Positions 8,761-16,468 of a stretch of DNA of 64,000 nt are shown here, piece by piece. The DNA is from an uncultured bacterium (GTDB lineage: Bacteria > Verrucomicrobiota > Lentisphaeria > Victivallales > UBA1829). Below the pieces are notes generated by a model. The model saw only the letters and a list, made by a program, of their open reading frames with translations. It ran no database searches and was not told where the DNA came from. The position numbers were made by a program, and so were the translations under genes. The stretch is taken from the NCBI GenBank assembly GCA_902778895.1, contig CACYZF010000004.1, positions 133,821 to 197,820 on the forward strand. The letters are read 5' to 3'. Position 1 is the first letter of the stretch, and every line of letters begins with the position of its first letter.

Positions 8761-8889
8761 TCCTGACCCTGCTTTCAAGTAGGGCGTATTGATCCTGACC
8801 CTGCTTTCAGGTAGGGCGTAATGATCCTGACCAATGTTTTCAGATGGGGCGCATTGATCCTGGCTATGCTTTCAGGTACGGCGTATCAT
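8761..8889. repeat. Four 32-33-bp tandem units, resembling an IS21-type multi-repeat end
   Basis: Units begin at 8761, 8793, 8825 and 8858. Units 1 and 2 are nearly identical; 3 and 4 are diverged. Read on the minus strand each carries GGGTCAGGATCAATACGCC or a variant, followed by about 13 bases with CTGAAA. Spaced GGTCA...CGCC repeats of this sort are typical of the ends of IS21-family elements, but no istA/istB is present. A decayed or solo element end is the best explanation. Confidence 0.6.
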
Positions 8890-8926
8890 CTTCTGTCGCC
8901 TTCTGTTTGCCCGACCGGATTTTTCC

Positions 8927-8978
8927 TGCGCACACGCGCAAGTTTCAGTAAAATCGAATACCTTTTTACTGAAACTTG
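8927..8978. repeat. Alternating Pu-Py tract plus 15-bp inverted repeat, copy 2
   Basis: An alternating tract at 8927-8940 runs into the inverted repeat CAAGTTTCAGTAAAA (8939-8953) / TTTTACTGAAACTTG (8964-8978). The arms, the GAATA in the loop and the downstream AAATCCGG are shared with copy 1 exactly 280 bp upstream. Confidence 0.8.
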
Positions 8979-9257
8979 AGTGAAATCCGGCTTGCCCCTC
9001 TGTTGGCGCTTATCTTCACTCAACTCTGGTCTTGACCCGACTATACTCTAAAAGCTCTGCCGTTCGCGTCACGCGGTACGTATTCTTTCGAACTCGTGAA
9101 AACGAGTTCACCGAGGAGCGAAGCGACCCCGGACGCGCAGCGTCCATCTGTTCTCCTCATTCGGGGATGCTTTGTGTTTTCGCATTCCCCCCATGTTATC
9201 TGGACGGGGCTGTTCCCGCGCACACACGTGATGCCCCTTTTTTTTGAACTTGTTTTC

Positions 9258-9275
9258 ATTTTTTTCGAAAAAAAT
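9258..9275. promoter_or_regulatory. 18-bp A/T palindrome upstream of the gntR promoter
   Basis: ATTTTTTTCGAAAAAAAT, ending 13 bases before the -35 box. The inner 16 bases recur exactly before the promoter at 11388. Could be an UP-type element or a binding site shared by the two promoters. Confidence 0.55.
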
Positions 9276-9287
9276 CAGGTTTTCGGT

Positions 9288-9326
9288 TTGATATTGGTAA
9301 AACGGTGTGCTATTGTAATAGTACAC
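9288..9326 (+). promoter_or_regulatory. gntR promoter with overlapping palindromic operator
   Basis: TTGATA (9288-9293), 17 bp, TATTGT (9311-9316). A 22-bp palindrome, GTGTGCTATT / AATAGTACAC with a 2-bp centre (9305-9326, one mismatch), covers the -10 box. Its GTAC-ending half-sites resemble GntR/YtrA operators, so the regulator just downstream probably represses itself here. Confidence 0.65.
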
Positions 9327-9371
9327 TACCAAACAATAACACCATAATACAAGCCGCGAAAGGCAACTGTC

Positions 9372-9782
9372 ATGAACGTTTCCGAATTAACCTTGAACTT
9401 CTCTTCCGGGGTCCCGATCTACAGGCAGATCGTCCAGCTGCTCTCCGGAAAGATACTCTCCGGGGCGCTTGCGCCGGGCGAGAAGATCCCGTCGATCCGC
9501 GACGTGACCGCGGAGCTGAACGTGAATCCGAACACGGTGGCGAAGGCGTACCGCGAACTGGAACTCGCCGGACTCATCGAAACCCGCCGCGGCATGGGGT
9601 GTTTCGTCGCCGAACGCGACGACGCCCGCCATGCGCCCACCGATGAGGAGAAACGGCGCCACCTGGACACCCTTTTCGCCTCGCTGGTCACGTCCGCCGG
9701 GATGTTCGGCATTTCGGAGCAGGACGTCTCCGACTACCTGACTGCGAAACACGCCGCCGCCACCACGAAAAACAACAAATGA
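9372..9782 (+). CDS. GntR-family transcriptional regulator, YtrA type
   Basis: 136 residues. The N-terminal winged helix is textbook GntR: PIYRQIVQLLSGKILSGAL, PGEKIPSIRDVTAELNVNPNTVAKAYRELE, then GLIETRRGMGCFV. Only about 55 residues follow, which is the short YtrA-type tail rather than an FCD/UTRA ligand domain. YtrA-type regulators usually control an adjacent ABC transporter, often induced by cell-envelope stress. No ABC ATPase is present here; the downstream genes are membrane proteins of unknown role. AAAGG ribosome site 8 bases before the ATG. The stop overlaps a downstream ATG (ATGA). Confidence 0.92.
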   Translation: MNVSELTLNFSSGVPIYRQIVQLLSGKILSGALAPGEKIPSIRDVTAELNVNPNTVAKAYRELELAGLIETRRGMGCFVAERDDARHAPTDEEKRRHLDTLFASLVTSAGMFGISEQDVSDYLTAKHAAATTKNNK

Positions 9783-9799
9783 ATGAAAGGTCTTCTTCC

Positions 9800-10639
9800 A
9801 TGATTACTTCCGATACCATGACCGCCGGCGCACCCGCGTCCGCAAAATCCGAATCCTCAATTGCATCTGTCCGCAGGATGCTGAAAAACTCGCTCCTGAT
9901 CTCCATCCGCGACTCCGTGCTGCTCAAACTCGCCACCGTGGACCTCATGCTCCTGATTTTTTACATCGGATTGTTCCTCGGCAGCTTCTTTCTCTATCCC
10001 GCTCTGATGGGGGAGCCGTGCCATACGAAGGATGAGTTCAACGCATTCTACAACCAGTACAAGGGCATAACCATCGTTGTCGCGCTGATCATCCAGTTCC
10101 TCGGCACGTTCCTCACGAATTTTCTCCTGCTCACGGTGGACAGCGAGATCATTCGCGTATGGAACGGTCAGAAAGCGGATTTCAAACGCGGCTGGCGCAC
10201 AGCCGCCTCCCATTTCTGGAGCCTTGTAACCTGGTCCCTGCTGATTACCCCGTTTAATTTCATGTGGGTCGCCTCCATGTGCATCGTGATCCCAGTGCTG
10301 ACTCGTGACAAGACCGTCAATCCATTCAAGATGCTCTGGCGCTCCGTCCTGCTCCTGCTGAAGATTTGGAAGGAATTCCTGCTCGGGATCGTCGGCATGC
10401 TGGTGATCGCGTACTGGGTTTTCTGCCTCGTTTTCGGCTCCAATGCGATCTTCAGGGCCATCTCCAGCCAGTGCCCGCCGCTCATCGCGTGGATCCTGCT
10501 CTCGGTCTGCATAACCCTTTCTTTGAATGCATTGTGCTTCTGCTATCTTTTCTGCAACTGCTACCTCTGCGGACAGTATATCAAGGCAAGCGAGGGCGTG
10601 GAGCCGGATCCGGAAGCCGATCCCGCCGAACTCGCCTGA
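9800..10639 (+). CDS. Polytopic membrane protein of unknown function
   Basis: 279 residues from the ATG at 9800, which has AAAGG at 9786-9790; an ATG at 9779 overlapping the gntR stop would add 7 residues but lacks a ribosome site. About six membrane helices are visible: LMLLIFYIGLFLGSFFL, IVVALIIQFLGTFLTNFLLL, FWSLVTWSLLITPFNFMWV, a CIVIPVL segment, GIVGMLVIAYWVFCLVF and LSVCITLSLNALCFCYLFC. Short cytoplasmic loops contain FKRGWRTAASHFW and FKMLWRSV, a two-fold pattern seen in DUF6159/glycerophosphoryl-type membrane domains. Probably cotranscribed with the regulator. Function not recognised. Confidence 0.75.
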   Translation: MITSDTMTAGAPASAKSESSIASVRRMLKNSLLISIRDSVLLKLATVDLMLLIFYIGLFLGSFFLYPALMGEPCHTKDEFNAFYNQYKGITIVVALIIQFLGTFLTNFLLLTVDSEIIRVWNGQKADFKRGWRTAASHFWSLVTWSLLITPFNFMWVASMCIVIPVLTRDKTVNPFKMLWRSVLLLLKIWKEFLLGIVGMLVIAYWVFCLVFGSNAIFRAISSQCPPLIAWILLSVCITLSLNALCFCYLFCNCYLCGQYIKASEGVEPDPEADPAELA

Positions 10640-10688
10640 ACCCAAATCGGACTTATTCAAACATTTACGAATTGAAAGGATAACAGTT

Positions 10689-11309
10689 ATGGAAAATAAA
10701 ACCACGACCGTCATCGTCGCCGTCTGCGGAATTGTCCTCGCTCTCTTCCTCGCGGTCGCCACCGTCAGGATCATGCAGAGCAGCAAACCCGAACCGCCCG
10801 CCGTTGCCGAGGTCTCCGAGCCCGAACCGCCGGAGGAGAAACCCGCCGTCGAACGGCGGCACGGCCCGAAGGTGAAGAAGAAAGTCGACATCGCCTCCAC
10901 GTTCTCCGACTGGGGCGGAGCCGGACAGGACAAGGCGCAGACTGGGGACGGCGAACCGCACAAGGGGCTTCACGAGCAGACGCCGGAAGAGGCCGTGGAA
11001 TCCTTGTGGCAGGGGCTTGATACGTATCGCGAGTTGTCGGACGAGGACAAGGGCAAAGCCAGGATCGCGCTCGGTATCGTGAACCTCATCATCAACGGCA
11101 TCGGCGCCAACGCGGGAGCATTCGTCCAGAACATGAACGAACAGCAGCGCGCGGAAGCCGTCGTGAGAGCACAGAACTCCCTGAGCAACATCAACTTCAT
11201 GGAAGCGGAGGTCGGACCCGACATGACGGACGACGAACGCGAAGTGATCGGCGGCACGCTCCAGGCGGTCAGGAACCTGAACGTGAACATACTGAACGCC
11301 CTTCAGTAA
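10689..11309 (+). CDS. Single-pass membrane-anchored protein, paralogue A
   Basis: 206 residues from the ATG at 10689 (ribosome site GAAAGGA). One N-terminal membrane helix (about residues 7-28), then a Glu/Pro-rich stalk, a basic patch (RRHGPKVKKKV) and a C-terminal helical domain of about 100 residues. That domain (from SLWQGLDTYRELSDEDK to the end) is clearly related to the C-terminus of the next gene: both share INGIG/A-NAG-F-Q-M and a closing TDDE/TNEE...GG...Q-RNLN pattern. No known family recognised. Topology predicts the helical domain outside the cytoplasm. Follows the membrane protein by 49 bases and is probably in the same operon. Confidence 0.8.
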   Translation: MENKTTTVIVAVCGIVLALFLAVATVRIMQSSKPEPPAVAEVSEPEPPEEKPAVERRHGPKVKKKVDIASTFSDWGGAGQDKAQTGDGEPHKGLHEQTPEEAVESLWQGLDTYRELSDEDKGKARIALGIVNLIINGIGANAGAFVQNMNEQQRAEAVVRAQNSLSNINFMEAEVGPDMTDDEREVIGGTLQAVRNLNVNILNALQ

Positions 11310-11359
11310 GAACTTCCGCGGAACCATGTCAATGATCCCGGCAAACGGATATCACGCAC

Positions 11360-11416
11360 TTTTTTTCGAAAAAAACGTCATTTCTGCTTGACAATGCACG
11401 GGAAACGTGTTTTAGT
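11360..11416 (+). promoter_or_regulatory. Promoter of paralogue B with upstream A/T palindrome
   Basis: TTGACA (11388-11393), 17 bp, TTTAGT (11411-11416). The 16-bp palindrome TTTTTTTCGAAAAAAA (11360-11375) ends 12 bases before the -35 box, the same sequence and nearly the same spacing as at the gntR promoter. Confidence 0.65.
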
Positions 11417-11455
11417 AGTGTAGCATAACATAACAAACGTAAAAGGAATTTGATC

Positions 11456-12040
11456 ATGAATAAAAACAACGTCATCCTGCCCGTCGTCCTCATTTTGGCC
11501 GCCGCGCTTGTCGTCGGAGGCTTCATCCTGCTGAAGAACCACAAGGACAAGGTCGCGCCCGCCCCCATTGAGGTCGTGAAAACTGTCGAGGAGGAGCCGG
11601 AACCCGAGCCCGAGGAACAGCCGAAGCCGCGCCGCCAGAGACGCGACGTCAACTCCAGCATCAGCCGCATGATGCCGGTGCAGGGCGACCAGGTCCAGGG
11701 CATGCCCACCCGCGAGGAAGCGGTCAACGCCGCCCGCGACATTCTCGCCTCCTACCGTGAGGCGACTCCGCAGGAAAAACAGCAGATGGCGATGGTCATG
11801 AACATGGCTTCGTACATGGTCAACGGCATCGCGCAGAACGCCGGCCAGTTCATCCAGCGGATGACCCCGGAACAGCGCGACCAGCTTGTTCAGGCCGCGG
11901 GCGGTTCGCTGGATCTCCTCGACGCCATTCAGGAGGAGATGATGTACGACGTGACCAACGAGGAAATGCAGGTGTTCGGCGGCGTGTTCCAGTCAATGCG
12001 CAACCTCAACGAATCCCTTTTGAACTCCGCGATCTTCTGA
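11456..12040 (+). CDS. Single-pass membrane-anchored protein, paralogue B
   Basis: 194 residues from the ATG at 11456 (AAAAGGA 8 bases upstream; a TTG two codons earlier is less likely). One membrane helix (residues about 6-26), a Glu/Pro stretch, a basic segment (PKPRRQRRD) and a helical domain (about 85-194) homologous to that of paralogue A: ASYREATPQEK, MVNGIAQNAGQFIQRM, then TNEEMQVFGGVFQSMRNLNESLL. It has its own promoter, so it can be made without the rest of the locus. No catalytic motif is visible; a scaffold or sensor role is conceivable but unproven. Confidence 0.8.
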   Translation: MNKNNVILPVVLILAAALVVGGFILLKNHKDKVAPAPIEVVKTVEEEPEPEPEEQPKPRRQRRDVNSSISRMMPVQGDQVQGMPTREEAVNAARDILASYREATPQEKQQMAMVMNMASYMVNGIAQNAGQFIQRMTPEQRDQLVQAAGGSLDLLDAIQEEMMYDVTNEEMQVFGGVFQSMRNLNESLLNSAIF

Positions 12041-12068
12041 TCCGCGTTTCATCCTTAAATTTTCATCC

Positions 12069-12115
12069 GGCTCCGGCATGCGTTTTCGTAACGTTGCCGG
12101 AGTCGTCGCATTTTG
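12069..12115 (+). terminator. Terminator after paralogue B
   Basis: GGCTCCGGCA (12069-12078) pairs with TGCCGGAGTC (12095-12104) with one G-U pair; a short T-run follows at 12112-12115. Confidence 0.55.
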
Positions 12116-12166
12116 AATATTAAATAAAAAAGCCGAAGAATTCAGTATTTTTTTATCGAATCAGAC

Positions 12167-12195
12167 TTGTTTTTTTCCTGTCGGCGGAGTATATT
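12167..12195 (+). promoter_or_regulatory. Promoter of the hydCBA operon
   Basis: TTGTTT, 17 bp, TATATT. It lies about 80 bases before hydC, after the terminator of the previous unit. Confidence 0.65.
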
Positions 12196-12273
12196 ACGGA
12201 ACATTATTTCAGATACCCTTTTCACAACCTTAAACCATATCCCTAACTCTCTACATTGGAGGCTCATTCAAAC

Positions 12274-12801
12274 ATGGGTGAAATGCATTGCGAGAACGGA
12301 GTTTGCGAGATGTCCTCCCGCAAATCCTCCCAGATGGAGGCGCTGGACGCCTACATCAAGAGTCTGCCCCTGGCGGACAACCCCACCCGTAAGCGCGGAT
12401 TCCTGATCCAGACGCTTCACAAAGCTCAATCCCTCTTCGGCTATCTCCCCGTCGAGGTCCAGTCGTTCGTTGCCGAACGTCTCGGCATCTCCCTCGCGGA
12501 AGTCTACGGCGTGATCAGCTTCTACAGCTTCTTCACGGACAAGCCGATCGGCCGCTACGCCATCAACGTCTGCACCGGCACCGCCTGCTTCGTGAAGGGC
12601 GCTGCGCAGGTCGTCGACGAACTCAAGCGCAAGCTCGGCGTCTCCGAAGGCGAGACCACGTCCGACGGCAAGTACTTCCTCGGCGTCCTCCGCTGCCTCG
12701 GCGCTTGCAGTATGGCGCCCGTCGTCATGGTCAACGGCAAAGTCTACGGCCACATGACCCCGGAAAAGGTCCAGGGCCTCCTGGACGACTGCAAAGACTG
12801 A
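12274..12801 (+). CDS. hydC: [FeFe]-hydrogenase subunit HydC (NuoE-like, [2Fe-2S])
   Basis: 175 residues from the ATG at 12274, preceded by GGAGG. The C-terminal thioredoxin-like domain holds the NuoE-type cluster ligands as CTGTACF and CLGACSMAPVVMV (C-x4-C ... C-x3-C). The N-terminal helical bundle (LIQTLHKAQSLFGYLP, LGISLAEVYGVISFYSFF) is typical of NuoE/HydC/HoxE. In trimeric group A3 hydrogenases HydC works with HydB to pass electrons between NADH and the H-cluster subunit, usually coupling ferredoxin and NADH oxidation to H2 release. First gene of hydCBA; 39 bases separate it from hydB. Confidence 0.95.
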   Translation: MGEMHCENGVCEMSSRKSSQMEALDAYIKSLPLADNPTRKRGFLIQTLHKAQSLFGYLPVEVQSFVAERLGISLAEVYGVISFYSFFTDKPIGRYAINVCTGTACFVKGAAQVVDELKRKLGVSEGETTSDGKYFLGVLRCLGACSMAPVVMVNGKVYGHMTPEKVQGLLDDCKD

Positions 12802-12840
12802 TCGACCCCATCCACCGACTAATCTTGGAGATTACCCAAT

Positions 12841-14682
12841 ATGAGAATTGACTCTCCTGCGGCGCTCGCGGAATACGCGGCTGCCCTCAAGGCGCGCAAG
12901 CACGCGCCCGTCAAACTGCTCGTTTCCATGGGAACGTGCGGTATCGCCGCCGGTACCGGCGAAGTCCTGAAGGCCATCAACGACTACATCGCCGAGCACA
13001 AGCTCGACGGCGCGTTCGACGTCATCGAAGTCGGCTGCATGGGCCTCTGCTACGCCGAGCCCGTCATCATGCTCACCGACGACAAGGGCAAGCGCATCAT
13101 CTACGGCGACGTGACCCCGCACCAGATCCCCGCCATCATGCAGGCCGGCCTCGAAGCTCCGGCCACCGGCACCCACACCATCGACCGTTGCTGGTACTAT
13201 CCCGAAGACGAATCCCCCGCCGAAGGCGAACTCCAGGCGCGCATCGTCCTCCGCAACACCGGCCGCATCAATCCCGAAGACATCGACCAGTACGTCGCCG
13301 AAGGCGGCTATTCCGCCCTCGCGAAGGTCGTCACCACCATGAAGCCCCAGGACGTCATTGACGTGATCTCCGCCTCCAACCTCCGCGGTCGCGGCGGCGC
13401 GGGCTTCCCCACCGGCAAGAAATGGTCCTTCGCGGCCGCCCAGCCCGAAGGCGAAAAGTTCATCATCTGCAACGCCGACGAAGGCGACCCGGGCGCGTTC
13501 ATGGACCGTGCCGTGCTCGAAGGCGACCCGAACGCCGTCCTCGAAGCCATGGCCATCGGCGGCTACGCGATCGGCGCGCACAACGGCGTCATCTACATCC
13601 GCGCGGAGTACCCGCTCGCGGTGAAGCGCCTCGAAAACGCCATCGCCCAGGCTGAGGAAAAAGGCTTCCTCGGCAAGAACATCTTCGGCAGCGGCTTCGA
13701 TTTCAAGCTTGAGATCAAGTTCGGCGCCGGCGCGTTCGTCTGCGGCGAAGAAACCGCCCTCATCCACTCCATCGAAGGCCAGCGCGGCGAACCCACGTTC
13801 AAGCCCCCGTTCCCGGCCATCCAGGGCCTCTGGAAGCGCCCGACCGTCGTCAACAACGTCGAGACCTACGCCTGCATCGCGGCCATCATCCGCAAGGGCG
13901 CCGACTGGTTCAAGGGCCTCGGCACCGCCGGTTCCCCCGGCACGAAGGTCTTCGCCCTCGCCGGCAAGATCTCCAAAGTCGGTCTCGCCGAGGTCCCGAT
14001 GGGCATGACCCTGCGTCAGATCGTCTATGAGATCGGCGGCGGCATCAAGGACGGCCGCGCGTTCAAGGCCGTGCAGACCGGCGGTCCCTCCGGCGGCTGC
14101 ATCACCTCGAAGAACCTCGACCTGGCGATCGATTACGAAGCCCTCAAGTCCATCGGCTCCATGATGGGGTCCGGCGGCATGATCGTCATGGACGAGGACG
14201 ACTGCATGGTCAACATCGCCAAGTTCTTCCTCGACTTCACCGCTGACGAATCCTGCGGCAAGTGCACCCCGTGCCGCGTCGGCAATCGCCGCATGCTTGA
14301 GCTCCTGAACAAGATCACCTCCGGCGAAGGCACCATGGAGATCTTCGAGAAGCTCAAAACGCTCTCCGCCACCATCAAGGACACCGCCCTCTGCGGCCTC
14401 GGCCAGACCGCCCCGAACCCGGTGCTCTCCACGCTCGCGAACTTCGAAGACGAATATCTCGCCCACGTGAGGGATCACCGCTGCCCCGCCGGCGTCTGCG
14501 CCAACCTCATCCAGTTCAACGTGACCGACAAGTGTGTCGGCTGCGGTCTCTGCGCCAAGCGCTGCCCGGTCGGCGCGATTTCCGGCGAGAAGAAGATGAA
14601 ACACGTCATCAACCAGGCCAAGTGCATCAAGTGCGGCGCGTGCTTCGGCGCCTGCAAGTTCCATGCCATCGCCAAGATCTGA
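12841..14682 (+). CDS. hydB: [FeFe]-hydrogenase subunit HydB (NuoF-like, NADH/FMN)
   Basis: 613 residues. Order of domains: N-terminal thioredoxin-like [2Fe-2S] domain (about 20-110, GTCG and CMGLC), NuoF core with the FMN/NADH loop GRGGAGFPTGKKW near residue 182 and NADEGDPGAFMDR, a SLBB-type segment, the N3-type [4Fe-4S] ligands SCGKCTPCRVG near 471 with the distant CGLG, and a C-terminal two-cluster ferredoxin (CVGCGLCAKRC, CIKCGACFGAC). This is the full length of bifurcating HydB subunits. It receives electrons from or delivers them to NAD(H) in the cytoplasm. Lies between hydC and hydA. Confidence 0.96.
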   Translation: MRIDSPAALAEYAAALKARKHAPVKLLVSMGTCGIAAGTGEVLKAINDYIAEHKLDGAFDVIEVGCMGLCYAEPVIMLTDDKGKRIIYGDVTPHQIPAIMQAGLEAPATGTHTIDRCWYYPEDESPAEGELQARIVLRNTGRINPEDIDQYVAEGGYSALAKVVTTMKPQDVIDVISASNLRGRGGAGFPTGKKWSFAAAQPEGEKFIICNADEGDPGAFMDRAVLEGDPNAVLEAMAIGGYAIGAHNGVIYIRAEYPLAVKRLENAIAQAEEKGFLGKNIFGSGFDFKLEIKFGAGAFVCGEETALIHSIEGQRGEPTFKPPFPAIQGLWKRPTVVNNVETYACIAAIIRKGADWFKGLGTAGSPGTKVFALAGKISKVGLAEVPMGMTLRQIVYEIGGGIKDGRAFKAVQTGGPSGGCITSKNLDLAIDYEALKSIGSMMGSGGMIVMDEDDCMVNIAKFFLDFTADESCGKCTPCRVGNRRMLELLNKITSGEGTMEIFEKLKTLSATIKDTALCGLGQTAPNPVLSTLANFEDEYLAHVRDHRCPAGVCANLIQFNVTDKCVGCGLCAKRCPVGAISGEKKMKHVINQAKCIKCGACFGACKFHAIAKI

Positions 14683-14704
14683 CCGAGAGGAGCATTACAC
14701 TACT

Positions 14705-16447
14705 ATGAGCACAGTCAATCTTACCATCAACGATAAAGCCGTCGCCGTCGAGGCCGGGTCCACCATCCTCGAAGCCGCGGAGAAACTCGATATCAAAATC
14801 CCGACTCTCTGCCATTTCAAGATGGATGCGTTCCACGTCGAGCACCGGTGCGGCTCCTGCCGTATCTGCGTCGTCGAGGTCGAAAAGCGCCCCAACCTGG
14901 CCCCCGCCTGCTGCACGCCCGTCATGGAAGGCATGGTCGTCCACACCAACACGCTCCGCGCCATCAACGCGCGCCGCGCCATCCTCGATCTGCTCCTTTC
15001 GGATCACCCGAAAGATTGTCTCACCTGCCCGAAGAGCCTGAACTGCGAACTTCAGAAGATCGCCGAAGAGCTCGGCGTCCACAACCTGCAGTACAGCGGC
15101 GAGCAGTCCACGTACGAGCTCGACGAGAGCAGCGCCGCCATCCGCCGCGACCTTGACAAATGCATCATGTGCCGCCGCTGCGAAAACGCCTGCAACAACA
15201 TCCAGACCGTCGGCGTCCTCTCCGGCGTCGGCCGCGGATTCAACGCAGTCGTCGCCCCCGCCGGCCTCAAGAAGCTCGCCGACACCCAGTGCGTCTTCTG
15301 CGGCCAGTGCGTCCAGGCGTGCCCCGTCGGCGCCCTCACCGAGATCAACTACAAGTACGACGTCTGGCGCGCCCTCAACGACAAGTCCAAGACCGTCGTC
15401 TTCCAGACCGCTCCGGCCGTCCGCGTCGCCATCGGCGAGGCCTTCGGCATGGAACCCGGCTCCATCAGCACCGGCAAGATGGTCACCGCCCTGAAGATGC
15501 TCGGCGCGGACAAGGTGTTCGACACCAACTTCTCCGCCGACCTCACCATCATGGAAGAAGGCACTGAGCTGATCGAACGCATCAGGAAGAACGAGAATCT
15601 CCCGATCCTCACCAGCTGCTGCCCCGGCTGGGTCAAGTTCCTCGAACACCAGTTCCCCGAACTCACTTACATGCCCTCCACCGCCAAGTCCCCGCAGCAG
15701 ATGTTCGGCGCGATCGCCAAGAGCTACTACTGCGAGAAGACCGGCATCAAGCCGGAAGACCTCATCGTCGTCTCCGTCATGCCCTGCCTCGCCAAGAAGT
15801 ACGAGGCCGCCCGTCCCGAGTTCACCCGCGATGGCGTCCGCGACGTCGATATCGTCCTCACCACCCGCGAACTCGCCGAAATGTGCCACGAAGCCGGCAT
15901 CCAGTTCGACAAGCTCGAGGATTCCGAATACGATTCTCCGCTCGGCGAAGGCACCGGCGCGGCCACCATCTTCGGTACCTCCGGCGGCGTGCTCGAAGCC
16001 GCTCTCCGTACCGCGGCTGACATCCTCTCCGGCAAGGACATCCAGGAGATCGACTACACGCCCGTCCGCGGCCTCGAAGGCATCAAGGAAGCCGAAGTCG
16101 ACGTCGGCGGCATCAAGCTCAAAGCCGCCATCTGCTCCGGCCTCGGCAACGCCCGCAAGCTTCTCGAGAAGATCAAAGCCGGCGAAGCCAAGTACCACGC
16201 CATCGAGATCATGGCGTGCCCCGGCGGCTGTATCGACGGCGGCGGCCAGCCCTACCACCATGGCAACACCGAGATCATCAGGAAGCGTATGGAAGCGCTC
16301 TATCAGGACGACCTGAATCACCCGATTCGCAAGTCCCACCAGAACAAATCCATCCAGAAGCTTTACGAAGAATACCTCGGCGAGCCCGGCAGCCACCTGG
16401 CCCACAAGCTCCTCCACACCTCCTACACCGCCCGCAAGAAATTCTGA
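14705..16447 (+). CDS. hydA: [FeFe]-hydrogenase catalytic subunit HydA (group A3)
   Basis: 580 residues from the ATG at 14705 (GAGGAG about 9 bases upstream). Order: N-terminal plant-type [2Fe-2S] domain (CGSC, CCTP), the His-Cys [4Fe-4S] motif (DHPKDCLTCPKSLNC), a two-[4Fe-4S] ferredoxin (CIMCRRCENAC, CVFCGQCVQAC) and the H-cluster domain. All three H-cluster signatures are intact: TSCCPGW near residue 302, MPCLAKKYE near 359 and MACPGGCIDGGGQP near 503. The small-subunit-like tail closes the protein. It lacks the extra C-terminal [2Fe-2S] domain found in some HydA proteins. Makes or consumes H2. Needs HydEFG maturases, which are not in the window. Confidence 0.97.
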   Translation: MSTVNLTINDKAVAVEAGSTILEAAEKLDIKIPTLCHFKMDAFHVEHRCGSCRICVVEVEKRPNLAPACCTPVMEGMVVHTNTLRAINARRAILDLLLSDHPKDCLTCPKSLNCELQKIAEELGVHNLQYSGEQSTYELDESSAAIRRDLDKCIMCRRCENACNNIQTVGVLSGVGRGFNAVVAPAGLKKLADTQCVFCGQCVQACPVGALTEINYKYDVWRALNDKSKTVVFQTAPAVRVAIGEAFGMEPGSISTGKMVTALKMLGADKVFDTNFSADLTIMEEGTELIERIRKNENLPILTSCCPGWVKFLEHQFPELTYMPSTAKSPQQMFGAIAKSYYCEKTGIKPEDLIVVSVMPCLAKKYEAARPEFTRDGVRDVDIVLTTRELAEMCHEAGIQFDKLEDSEYDSPLGEGTGAATIFGTSGGVLEAALRTAADILSGKDIQEIDYTPVRGLEGIKEAEVDVGGIKLKAAICSGLGNARKLLEKIKAGEAKYHAIEIMACPGGCIDGGGQPYHHGNTEIIRKRMEALYQDDLNHPIRKSHQNKSIQKLYEEYLGEPGSHLAHKLLHTSYTARKKF

Positions 16448-16468
16448 TTCTGCCGCGGCGTAACCAAA

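Larger units (their letters stand above)
8537..9371. other. 835-bp gene-free repeat region
   Basis: No credible gene: the short open frames here are AT-rich or repeat-derived. It holds two near-identical hairpins 280 bp apart (8659-8698 and 8939-8978), each preceded by an alternating purine-pyrimidine tract. Between them are four 32-33-bp tandem units (8761-8889). At 9217-9230 there is another alternating tract, followed by an A/T palindrome and the gntR promoter and operator. Details are given in separate entries. Confidence 0.8.

Noticed and set aside
8629..8978. CRISPR array (spaced palindromic repeats)
   Set aside because: Only two hairpin copies, 280 bp apart, with tandem repeats rather than unique spacers between them and no cas genes.
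9032..9347. Several short frames on both strands upstream of gntR
   Set aside because: They cross the repeats, the A/T palindrome and the gntR promoter and have no coding-like composition.
12274..16447. hydCBA read as NADH dehydrogenase (NuoEFG) subunits
   Set aside because: The third subunit carries all three H-cluster motifs (TSCCPGW, MPCxxKxxE, MACPGGC), so it is a hydrogenase and not NuoG.
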